A DNA stretch of 64,000 nucleotides, from assembly GCA_934444645.1 (NCBI GenBank), contig CAKSCV010000010.1, forward strand, positions 1 through 64,000, in the 5' to 3' direction. Both the position numbers and the translations under genes were made by a program. The notes under the pieces were generated by a model, which was not told the origin of the DNA, searched no databases, and saw only the letters and a program-made list of their open reading frames with translations. Positions 1 through 7,965 of this stretch are shown piece after piece. Numbering within the stretch: position 1 is the first letter of the stretch; every line of letters begins with the position of its first letter. The stretch is from an uncultured Eubacteriales bacterium (GTDB taxonomy: Bacteria; Bacillota; Clostridia; Oscillospirales; CAG-382).

Positions 1-3000
1 GCTGCCATCGTCAACCGCGTCGCTCTGCCCGAAAGCAGACTCGTTAAAGCACTTGATAAAATCAGTGACGATGATGCGTACCTTCTTATCAATACGCCCG
101 AAATGAAAGCACCGCGCGAAGGCATCAATTCCGGATGGTTAGTTGACACACGCGGCGGCATTCCGCGCTTGACCATTGCCAACGTGACCGGACTTTTAAC
201 GGATATCCGTTCGGATGCTCCGACGGCTCTTATCCGTGAGTTTAATCCGATCACAACTGGCAAGCTGGTGTTTGAAGCAAGCATTTCGGTAAACGGCAGT
301 GACGGGATTTACGCGGCATTCCGCAACACGGACGATAAAGATGTATATCATCTGGAACTAACGAACGGCATTTGGAAGATCGCAGACAAAAACGGCACTT
401 TTACGGACGTTTATGAGGTCGGCGAATTGGAGCGCGGCTTTATTTTCCGTATTGAACTCGATATCGACAACAACCGTGCGGCAACGTATATTAACGGGAA
501 AGACACCGGCACCTATCCGCTATGCGGCGACATTGCGGACGGCATTATTAACTTCCGTTTCGCCACAACAGACAAAGCCGAAAACGTTGCGGTCAATGTG
601 TTGAGCGTCCGTTCTTACGTGAACTATGCCGTCAATGACACCTTCAAATACGACGCAAACGGAAAAACACCGTTCGGCTATAGCGGCGACGCGACCGTTT
701 TGAACGGCGAAGTGCTCTTAAATACCGGTTCTTTTGCTCGTTCGTTTGACCCGGTAAGCGGCAATATTGTGGCAGAAACCATGTTCCTTTTGCCGCAAGC
801 CCGGGATATGACCGTGACACTTGCAAGCGGAAGCCGGCCGCTTGTGACATTTTCCGCTCAAAGCGGCGATCTTTACGCCGGTCAAACGCTTCTTGTCAAA
901 GGGTTTGAAGCCAATATGTGGCACAGACTGCGCATCGAAGCAAATACCGACACCCAGACTGTCACGGTGAAACTCAACGGCAAAAAAGTCGGCGAAGTAC
1001 CGTTTGCGTCTCCGGCGACTTCCGCAGATACTTTGACAATGACAACGTTTGGCGAACTTTTTCCGGAGGGCTTAAAAAACGAAGAAATCGAAGCACTTCG
1101 CAAAGCCGCACCGCATTTTGACAACATTAAAATCTTCCGCACCGTTGAACACGAGGATTATGTTCCGAAACCGACGGCACCTGCCGGTGAAGACAAGTAC
1201 ACCGTCGGCATGAACGTTTGCTCCCTGTGGCAGAACGGCACCTCTTACGGTTGGAGCTGTATTACGCCGTATGACGATATAAGGCCGGTGCTTGGCTACT
1301 ACGATGAGGGCAACCCGGAAACCGCCGATTGGGAGATCAAATATCTTGTCGAGCATGGCATCGATTTCCAAGCCTTCTGCGTTTTCCCGGATAAAGCCGA
1401 CGCGCCGTTGAAAATGGACGAGACAGCGCATTTGTACGATGGCTTCATGAATGCAAAATATGCGGATATGTCGCATTTTGCCGTGATTTGGGAAGCGTCT
1501 GCCGGTCAAAAGCCGAAGACGATGGAAGCTTGGAAAAACTATTTTGTCCCGTATTTTATCGAAAACTACTTCAAAGACCCGCGTTATGTCACCGTCGATA
1601 ACCGGCCGATTCTCTGCGTTTTCGGCGCAGGTGCGGTTTCGTTGGCCATCGGCAGCGATGAGAACGTAAAAGAAATGTTCGATTTTCTCGAAAACGAAGT
1701 GAAAAAGCTTGGCTTTGACGGCATGATTTTTCTTGCCTGCGGCAACAGCAGCGAACGCCTTGCCGCCATGGGCTTTGACGGCTGCTATGCCTACAACTGG
1801 GGCAAAGAGGGATATACCTTCGAGCATAACCGCAAATCCATTCTTGCAAGTGCGGACAACAAAGCCGTTTATACCGTCCCGACTGTTTCGGTCGGCTTCA
1901 ACAGCATTGCATGGGAGGGCGCACGTTTTCCGCTCATGAGTGCCGAAGAGTACCGCACCTCGCATACATGGGTGCGTGACGAATATTTGAAGGAATACCC
2001 GAAAGAGGATTGGCAGAAAAACTTTGTTATGCTCTCCACTTGGAACGAATACGGCGAGGGCACGTACCTTATGCCGACGTCGGATGAAAAAGGTTTTGGA
2101 TATCTCGACGTGCTGCGTGAAATCTATACCGATGAAAAAGCATCCGCATCCGTCAATACCGTTCCGTCGGCAGAACAGCTTGTTCGAATCAACCGTCTCT
2201 ATCCGCAATACCGCAGGCTCCTTCGCAAGGAAGGCTATTATACTGTGTCGTTAAACGAGGATATTTTAACGGAAAAGATGAGTCTGAACCTCGATCCGAA
2301 TCAAGGCAACGGCGCGATTTTCTGGGTATCGGACAGTGCCGCCTACGACGATAAAAACGGCCTTGTCGATACCTCTCACGGCAACGACCCGCAAATCATT
2401 GTCCCGGCATCGCTGCCGGATTCCTTGCAGCTGCAGGACATTTTCGCTCTTCGTATTTTAGCCGATATCCCGTCCGGAGAACGCTTTCAGATCTTCTTTG
2501 CCACCGAAGAAAATCCCGGATTTTCCGAAAGCCGCGTCATCAATTGCCGTTCGGATGCCGGAATGTTAAAAGAATACGTAATTCCGACATCCGGTGTTGC
2601 CGGTTGGGCAGGGAAGTTAACACGCATCCGTATTGATCCCGTCGAAACGCAGGGCGTTCACTTCCAGATTGCTTCTGTCAAGTTTTTAGCTTCGCCGGAG
2701 CGTGTTTCGAAAGATATGCGTATCAACGGGCAGGCTTATACCATGAGCATGGAACCGCAGAAAGCACCGGATGGGCAGATTTTGATTCCGTTTGAACCGG
2801 CTCTTGCTTTGGATTTCCGCCTGGGACTGTTCCATCTTTGGGATAAACAAACCGGCACACTGACGCTCCAAAACCCGTCACATACCGTTGTTTACCGTGT
2901 CGGAACAGATACGTATACGTTTGATGGTCAAGAAAAGCCGCTCGGCTTTCTCATGACAACGCTTGACGGCTTGCCGCTTGTGCCGATTGAAGCCTTGTGT

Positions 3001-3534
3001 AAGGACATGGGCTACACTATCCGCAAAACGGACAATGTTTTCGAAATTGAAACCTATCAGAGCGCTTATCTGACAGATGTTCCCGAACCTGTTTCCGGAA
3101 TCTATGAATTCAACCATCCGGGCTATGACGAAGGCTGGGAGAGCGATAATACAACGCTTCTGACAGCCGACGGCTCTTTGCGTGCGGAAACCTTTGCCGA
3201 GGGTGAAAAAGACCCGACACTTTGGAAAAAACTCGAAACACCGCTTGCGGCTGCCGATTACACCAAAATCGAACTCCGTGTGCGCTATCGTTACGAAGCC
3301 GATTCGGCGATCCCGATGCAGATGTTTTTTATAACCGATAAAAACCGTGTATGGAGCGAATCTCAATCACTCAAGGTTCGCTTAAACAGCACCGACTCCG
3401 GCGGCGAATGGGAAACCTACACCTTTGATATGGCCTCTTGCGCGAAATGGACGGATACCGTGACCAACCTCCGGTTTGACCCGTTCAATGCGTCCGGCTT
3501 TATGGAAATCGATTATATCCGCATCGTAAAATAA
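1..3534 (+). CDS. GH99/WbsX-like glycan-active protein with C-terminal stalk domain (5' truncated)
   Basis: The reading frame is open from base 1, so the true start lies upstream of the window; the ATG at 103 is probably internal. The visible protein has lamin-G/concanavalin-like segments first. A GH99-like/WbsX TIM-barrel region follows (bases about 1190-2110), recognisable from YYDEGNPETADWE, YFKDPRY and the motif STWNEYGEGTYL, whose two glutamates three residues apart resemble the GH99 catalytic pair. After a beta-sandwich (about 2280-2690) comes a copper-amine-oxidase N-terminal-like stalk domain (about 2700-3060) and a C-terminal jelly-roll segment. A paralogue of similar architecture lies at 54062-57094. 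The family acts on mannose-type or other complex glycans, but the substrate cannot be read from sequence. No signal peptide can be judged because the N-terminus is missing. Confidence 0.8.
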   Translation, partial: AAIVNRVALPESRLVKALDKISDDDAYLLINTPEMKAPREGINSGWLVDTRGGIPRLTIANVTGLLTDIRSDAPTALIREFNPITTGKLVFEASISVNGSDGIYAAFRNTDDKDVYHLELTNGIWKIADKNGTFTDVYEVGELERGFIFRIELDIDNNRAATYINGKDTGTYPLCGDIADGIINFRFATTDKAENVAVNVLSVRSYVNYAVNDTFKYDANGKTPFGYSGDATVLNGEVLLNTGSFARSFDPVSGNIVAETMFLLPQARDMTVTLASGSRPLVTFSAQSGDLYAGQTLLVKGFEANMWHRLRIEANTDTQTVTVKLNGKKVGEVPFASPATSADTLTMTTFGELFPEGLKNEEIEALRKAAPHFDNIKIFRTVEHEDYVPKPTAPAGEDKYTVGMNVCSLWQNGTSYGWSCITPYDDIRPVLGYYDEGNPETADWEIKYLVEHGIDFQAFCVFPDKADAPLKMDETAHLYDGFMNAKYADMSHFAVIWEASAGQKPKTMEAWKNYFVPYFIENYFKDPRYVTVDNRPILCVFGAGAVSLAIGSDENVKEMFDFLENEVKKLGFDGMIFLACGNSSERLAAMGFDGCYAYNWGKEGYTFEHNRKSILASADNKAVYTVPTVSVGFNSIAWEGARFPLMSAEEYRTSHTWVRDEYLKEYPKEDWQKNFVMLSTWNEYGEGTYLMPTSDEKGFGYLDVLREIYTDEKASASVNTVPSAEQLVRINRLYPQYRRLLRKEGYYTVSLNEDILTEKMSLNLDPNQGNGAIFWVSDSAAYDDKNGLVDTSHGNDPQIIVPASLPDSLQLQDIFALRILADIPSGERFQIFFATEENPGFSESRVINCRSDAGMLKEYVIPTSGVAGWAGKLTRIRIDPVETQGVHFQIASVKFLASPERVSKDMRINGQAYTMSMEPQKAPDGQILIPFEPALALDFRLGLFHLWDKQTGTLTLQNPSHTVVYRVGTDTYTFDGQEKPLGFLMTTLDGLPLVPIEALCKDMGYTIRKTDNVFEIETYQSAYLTDVPEPVSGIYEFNHPGYDEGWESDNTTLLTADGSLRAETFAEGEKDPTLWKKLETPLAAADYTKIELRVRYRYEADSAIPMQMFFITDKNRVWSESQSLKVRLNSTDSGGEWETYTFDMASCAKWTDTVTNLRFDPFNASGFMEIDYIRIVK

Positions 3535-3540
3535 GCCAAT

Positions 3541-3582
3541 AAAAAACAAGGAGTTGTTCCGCAAAACAGCTCCTTGTTTTTT
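3541..3582. terminator. Bidirectional intrinsic terminator
   Basis: An inverted repeat with arms AACAAGGAG and CTCCTTGTT is flanked by A- and T-runs on both sides. It lies between the convergent GH99-like gene and the flavodiiron gene, so it can terminate both. Confidence 0.85.
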
Positions 3583-3600
3583 GTATCACAGCAACCGTGG

Positions 3601-5448
3601 CTAACCTTTGATTTTCTCAAAATCCTCCGCACCGTGCTTGCATAACGGGCAGATGAAATCCGGCGGCAGCGTTTCGCCTTCATAGACATAACCGCAGATT
3701 TTGCAGACATAGCCCGTTTTCGGCGTATCGGAAAGTGACGGCTTCGGTTTGACGTGTTCGAAATAGTAGGCATATGTCATGGCAGGCATCTCCGAAAGAA
3801 CGTGTGCTTCGGTGACCTCTGCCAAGAAGGTGGTATGTGTGCCGCAATCGGTTTCAGCAATGACTTTGGCAGAAAGAACCGCACAAACGCCGTCGTTGAC
3901 ATAGGCAACGCCGTTTTGTGTACGAGCCGCGTTTTCCGCGAATTTTTCCACCTCTCTGCCGCTCGCGAAGCCGTATTTCTCGATAGTCGCGAAGGTTGCG
4001 TCAGTTGACAGAACCGAAAGGTTCAAAAGGCCTGACCGGTGAATCATATCGTGCGTGAGATTGTTTTTATTGACGGTTACCGAAATGCGCTTGGGAGAGT
4101 CGGTGACCTGAATCGCTGTGTTGATGATACAGCCGTTGTCCTTGCCACCGTCCTTTGCGGATAAAACAAACAAACCGTAGGAAAGCTTAAACATGGCGTT
4201 GTTGTCGATGAGCATGGCGGCTGCTTCCGGCGCGGTTTCCGACTTCGGAAACGTGGCGGCGATCTGTTCGGCAAGCGCGCGGATATCTTTATGCTGTTCC
4301 GGCGCCAATGCAGATTTGATTGTTACGACATCTTCAAGAAGCGTTATGTTTTTGCATTTGTCAAACATCGCTTTCATCAGATTTCCGCTGGTCGGAGCCC
4401 AAGAACCGTTTTCAAGGAAAGCGACTGTCCGGTTTTGAATGTTGTGCGCGGTAAGGTCGGCAAGCAGTGCTTCCATGGTGACAAAAATACCGGCATTGTA
4501 GGTTGTGGAGGCGAAGACAAGATGACTGTACTTGAAAGCGGCGGCAACGATGTCGGAGGCGGCAATCATCGATACATCGTACATGGCAGTTTGAATACCG
4601 CGTTCGCGTAACTCCGAGGAGAGAATTTCCGCAGCGTTTTCCGTATTGCCGTATACCGAAGCATAGGCGATCATAACACCTTGCTCTTCGGGCGTGTAGG
4701 TGCTCCACAGCTGATATTTGTTGATAAAATCACCGATGTTTTTCCGCCATACAAAGCCGTGCAGCGGGCAGAGCAGGGAAATGTCCAAACCGGCCGCTTT
4801 TTTGAGCAAGGCCTGTACCTGGGTGCCGTATTTTCCGACAATGTTGGTGTAATAGCGGCGCGCTTCGTCGAGGTGGTCGCGTTCAAAATTGACTTCATCC
4901 GCAAAAATCGCACCGTTTAATGCACCGAATACACCGAAAGCGTCGGCAGAGAAAAGGATTTTGTCGGTCGTGTCGTAGGTGACCATCACTTCCGGCCAAT
5001 GCACCATCGGTGCCATTACAAACGTAAGCGTATGCTTGCCGGTGCACAGAGTATCACCTTCTTTGACAAGCAGGGCACGGCTTTCAAGATCTTCTGCGTT
5101 CGGGAAAAACTGTTTTGCCATAGCAAGAATCTTGGCGTTGCAGACAAGACGAACATTCGGGTATTTTTCCATTAAGCGGAACATGGTTGCCGAATGATCG
5201 GGTTCCATATGCTGAACGACCAGGTAGTCAACGGCTTTGCCGTTCAAAACGTGTTCGATATTCTCGAAAAAGCGGTCGCTGACAGCCTTATCCACTGTGT
5301 CGAACACCACCGTTTTTTCGTCTGAAAGCAGATAAGAATTATAGGATACACCGTTCGGAACTTTATATACGCCCTCAAACAAAGCAAGACGCCGGTCGTT
5401 GGCTCCGACCCACCAAAGGTCGTTTTGAATCTTTTTGCAGCAATACAT
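3601..5448 (-). CDS. Flavodiiron protein fused to flavin reductase and rubredoxin domains
   Basis: This 615-residue protein is an oxygen- or NO-reducing flavodiiron protein (FprA family). The N-terminal metallo-beta-lactamase-like domain carries the diiron ligand motif HMEPDH at about residues 80-85, with further candidate ligands in VHWPEV, SADAFG and LCPLHG. A flavodoxin domain starts near residue 257 (YASVYGNTENAA). A flavin-reductase-like split barrel (about 415-560) and a C-terminal rubredoxin with CKICGY and CPLC follow. Stand-alone clostridial FprA proteins are about 400 residues, so this is a chain with its own electron-transfer modules. It is cytoplasmic and probably protects an anaerobe from O2. 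The ATG at 5448 has AAAGGAAG upstream; a TATAAT-like -10 lies at 5487-5492. Confidence 0.93.
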   Translation of the reverse strand: MYCCKKIQNDLWWVGANDRRLALFEGVYKVPNGVSYNSYLLSDEKTVVFDTVDKAVSDRFFENIEHVLNGKAVDYLVVQHMEPDHSATMFRLMEKYPNVRLVCNAKILAMAKQFFPNAEDLESRALLVKEGDTLCTGKHTLTFVMAPMVHWPEVMVTYDTTDKILFSADAFGVFGALNGAIFADEVNFERDHLDEARRYYTNIVGKYGTQVQALLKKAAGLDISLLCPLHGFVWRKNIGDFINKYQLWSTYTPEEQGVMIAYASVYGNTENAAEILSSELRERGIQTAMYDVSMIAASDIVAAAFKYSHLVFASTTYNAGIFVTMEALLADLTAHNIQNRTVAFLENGSWAPTSGNLMKAMFDKCKNITLLEDVVTIKSALAPEQHKDIRALAEQIAATFPKSETAPEAAAMLIDNNAMFKLSYGLFVLSAKDGGKDNGCIINTAIQVTDSPKRISVTVNKNNLTHDMIHRSGLLNLSVLSTDATFATIEKYGFASGREVEKFAENAARTQNGVAYVNDGVCAVLSAKVIAETDCGTHTTFLAEVTEAHVLSEMPAMTYAYYFEHVKPKPSLSDTPKTGYVCKICGYVYEGETLPPDFICPLCKHGAEDFEKIKG

Positions 5449-5607
5449 AAGAAACTTCCTTTCTGAAGAGAATTCTGTTTTTTTCTATTATAACCAATTT
5501 TTCCCAAAAATTATGTTGTGTTTGCAACAAAAAAAGCGCATGCGTGAAAAAATATCATGAATAAATATCCGGTCGGCATTTTGTCGCACAAAAATCTTTC
5601 GCTTCTG

Positions 5608-5636
5608 TTGACAGATTGCCAGAATGGTGGTATGAT
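5608..5636 (+). promoter_or_regulatory. Sigma-A promoter of the PII-like/antiporter pair
   Basis: TTGACA at 5608-5613, a 17-bp spacer and TATGAT at 5631-5636. The predicted transcript starts near 5643, about 40 bases before the PII-like start codon. Confidence 0.8.
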
Positions 5637-5683
5637 ATAAGAAAAAATGGCTGTTTGTGCCATTTGAGAAAGGTCGAAGTTTT

Positions 5684-6025
5684 ATGGAGCTTCTTGTTCT
5701 GATATTGAACAAAACCGAATATTTGAAAGACATTCTTTCCGCTTTCATGGAAAAGGATATCCGTGGCGCTACCATTTTGGACAGCCAAGGCATGGCGCAC
5801 AATCTGTGCGAATACAATGAGCTTCGCTTCATGGGATCTTTGCGGCTGTTATTGGACCCGGAGCATAAGGAAAGCAAAACCGTGCTTGTTGTGGTGGAAA
5901 AAGAGAAGATCCCGGTCATTTCCGAAATTGTCAATTCCATTACCGGCGGCCTGGATAAACCCGATACCGGCGTAATTTTCACTGTGCCCGTCGGCTATAC
6001 CGAAGGCTTCGGAACAAAGGCGTAA
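5684..6025 (+). CDS. PII-like small regulatory protein
   Basis: This 113-residue protein has the ferredoxin-like PII fold pattern: an N-terminal beta strand (MELLVLILNK), a helix, a region in the T-loop position (about 30-50) and a closing strand GVIFTVPVGYTEGF resembling the conserved PII segment near the nucleotide site. The ATG at 5684 is chosen because AGAAAGG lies about 9 bases upstream; an in-frame ATG at 5657 has no such site. The gene lies 36-42 bases before a cation/proton antiporter and shares its promoter. PII-like proteins bind small nucleotides and control membrane transporters, so a regulatory role for the antiporter is inferred. No canonical uridylylation tyrosine can be assigned. 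The ligand is unknown. Confidence 0.75.
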   Translation: MELLVLILNKTEYLKDILSAFMEKDIRGATILDSQGMAHNLCEYNELRFMGSLRLLLDPEHKESKTVLVVVEKEKIPVISEIVNSITGGLDKPDTGVIFTVPVGYTEGFGTKA

Positions 6026-6061
6026 CGCCCGTTTTATGCTGAAATACAAAGAAGGTTAAGA

Positions 6062-7285
6062 TTGCAAATGCATACACTCCTCGTTTTATCTGTTATGATT
6101 TTTGCCGGTATGGCATTCGGCCGATTGGCCAAGCTGTTCCGCCTGCCGAATGTTACCGGATATCTGATTGCCGGATTGCTTCTCGGCCCGGCGATTCCGT
6201 CCTTAATTCCGAACTGCCCGTTCGGCGGCATTATCACATCGGAGCTTTTGCCGCAGCTCGATATCATTTCCGAGGTCGCTCTCGGTTTTATCGCGTTTTC
6301 CATCGGCAACGAATTCAAGCTGTCCTATTTCAAGCGCGTCGGCGCCATGCCGATCGTTATAGCCACCTTTGAATCCCTGTTTGCCATTTTGTTTGTGTTA
6401 GCTGTGCTGTTGTGCGTACCGGGTATTGAGCCTCCGTTTGCCATCGTTTTAAGCTCAATCGCTGCCGCCACGGCTCCGGCTGCCACGATTATGGTTATCA
6501 ATCAGTATAAAGCCAAAGGTCCGGTGACCGAAACGCTTTTGTCGGTTGTGGCCATCGATGACGCAACCGCATTAGCCATGTTCAGCATTTCGGTCGCCGT
6601 CGCCCAAGCCCTCAAAAACCCGGCACAGGTTTCCCTAAAGTCGGCAATTTTGGACCCGCTGTGGGAAATCTTCGGCGCATTGATTTTCGGAGTGCTTCTC
6701 GGTATGCTGTTTTGCGTGCCGCTTCGCTGGTTCAAAAAAGACGGAAACCGTTTATCGCTTATAATCGCTTTTGTCTTTTTAGGCGTGGGAGCGGCAAGTA
6801 TGTTCGGTTTTTCGTCGCTTCTTATGTGCATGGCCATCGGCGCAGGCTTTGCCAACTTTTCTTCGCAGGTGCCGCATATCATGAAGCTTACCGACGGACT
6901 TACGCCGCCGATCTTCATGCTGTTTTTCGTTTTGTCCGGCGCGGAACTCGATCTTTCGGTTGTGCCGACGGTTGGTCTTTTCGGCATTATTTATATCATC
7001 ATGCGTGTGGTCGGAAAAATGTGCGGTGCTTCCTTCGGTGCGGCTCTGTGCAAGGCCGACAAGAATATCCGTAAATACCTTGGCCCTGCATTGATGCCGC
7101 AGGCCGGTGTGGCTATCGGTCTTTCGCTCGTGGCAACGCGCATAGTTCCGCAGCACGGCGCGCAAATCCGTGCCATTATCTTGTGTGGTACGCTTATTTA
7201 TGAGCTGATTGGCCCTGTGGTAACCAAAATTTCGCTTACTAAGGCGGGTGAAATCGTCCCGGCAGAACGGGAAAGCAAAACCTGA
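6062..7285 (+). CDS. CPA2-type cation/proton antiporter
   Basis: This is a 407-residue multi-helix membrane protein of the Na+/H+ exchanger (CPA2/KefB-like) family, with about 12-13 hydrophobic segments and the typical LPNVTGYLIAGLLLGP start. Charged residues within the membrane include the region VVAIDDATALAMF, which corresponds to the ion-site motif of this family. No cytoplasmic TrkA-N or TrkA-C domain is present, unlike KefB/KefC, so regulation may come from the adjacent PII-like protein. The start is ambiguous: TTG at 6062 has AGAAGG 6 bases upstream, while ATG at 6068 is 12 bases away. It probably exchanges Na+ or K+ for protons. Confidence 0.88.
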   Translation: MQMHTLLVLSVMIFAGMAFGRLAKLFRLPNVTGYLIAGLLLGPAIPSLIPNCPFGGIITSELLPQLDIISEVALGFIAFSIGNEFKLSYFKRVGAMPIVIATFESLFAILFVLAVLLCVPGIEPPFAIVLSSIAAATAPAATIMVINQYKAKGPVTETLLSVVAIDDATALAMFSISVAVAQALKNPAQVSLKSAILDPLWEIFGALIFGVLLGMLFCVPLRWFKKDGNRLSLIIAFVFLGVGAASMFGFSSLLMCMAIGAGFANFSSQVPHIMKLTDGLTPPIFMLFFVLSGAELDLSVVPTVGLFGIIYIIMRVVGKMCGASFGAALCKADKNIRKYLGPALMPQAGVAIGLSLVATRIVPQHGAQIRAIILCGTLIYELIGPVVTKISLTKAGEIVPAERESKT

Positions 7286-7336
7286 GTATCATTCATTTTT
7301 GAAGCACAGAGCAGCACAGAAAGGATTATTTGCCGT

Positions 7337-7915
7337 ATGACCGTGTATGATTTTGACAACACAATCTATAACGGCGAATCGACCTTCGACTATTTTCTGT
7401 ATTGCATGCGCCGTCACCCACGCCTTGCACGGTGGCTGTTCACCATGATTCACGGAATTGTGCGGTATAAGTTGTGCCGTGTTTCACGCCAAGAGCTGCT
7501 TGCGCTTGCCGAAAAATGTATGCGTTCCATGCTCGCGGCTTGTCCGGATTACAAAGAGCTTGCCGAAAGGTTTTGGGACAAAAATATGCGTAAAATCAAG
7601 AAGTTCTATTTGGAACGTCGGCAAGAGGACGATGTCATCATGACCGCTTCGTTTGACTTTCTGATCGAGCCGTGTATGCGCCGGTTGGGATTGACAAATG
7701 TTTGCTGCTCTTCGGCCGATTTGCAAACCGGAAAAATTACGCGTCTGTGCTTTCGGGAAAACAAGCCGGCTTGTTTTGCACAATTATTCCCGGATGCGGC
7801 GGCAGATACCTTTTACACTGATTCGCTGAATGACCGGCCGATGATGCTTTTTGCCGAAAATTCCTTTTTGGTGAAAGGGGAACGCGTGATTCCGATTGAC
7901 AAGATTTCGTTATAA
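7337..7915 (+). CDS. HAD-IB family phosphatase (PgpC/SerB-like)
   Basis: This 192-residue protein carries HAD motif I as YDFDNTIYNGES near the N-terminus (DxDxT nucleophile), motif II in MTASFDF, a motif III lysine in RENKPACF and motif IV in YTDSLNDRPMM. The overall pattern, including a helical cap after motif I (FDYFLYCMRRHP), resembles HAD-IB enzymes such as phosphatidylglycerophosphatase C and phosphoserine phosphatase. The substrate cannot be fixed from sequence. The start ATG follows AAAGGATT. It lies 50 bases after the antiporter and 50 bases before dxs on the same strand. Confidence 0.82.
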   Translation: MTVYDFDNTIYNGESTFDYFLYCMRRHPRLARWLFTMIHGIVRYKLCRVSRQELLALAEKCMRSMLAACPDYKELAERFWDKNMRKIKKFYLERRQEDDVIMTASFDFLIEPCMRRLGLTNVCCSSADLQTGKITRLCFRENKPACFAQLFPDAAADTFYTDSLNDRPMMLFAENSFLVKGERVIPIDKISL

Positions 7916-7919
7916 ATAT

Positions 7920-7938
7920 ACGCGTTTGCGCGTTTTTC
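7920..7938 (+). terminator. Small terminator-like hairpin before dxs
   Basis: ACGCG, a 4-base loop and CGCGT are followed by a short T-run, right after the HAD gene stop. The stem has only 5 bp, so it may be a weak terminator or none. Confidence 0.35.
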
Positions 7939-7965
7939 AGATTCTATAGTAAAGTGAGTGCTGTC

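Noticed and set aside
1072..2208. Long open frame of 378 codons on the minus strand inside the GH99-like gene
   Set aside because: It is antisense to a gene with clear family motifs and lacks recognisable domains; it arises from codon bias.
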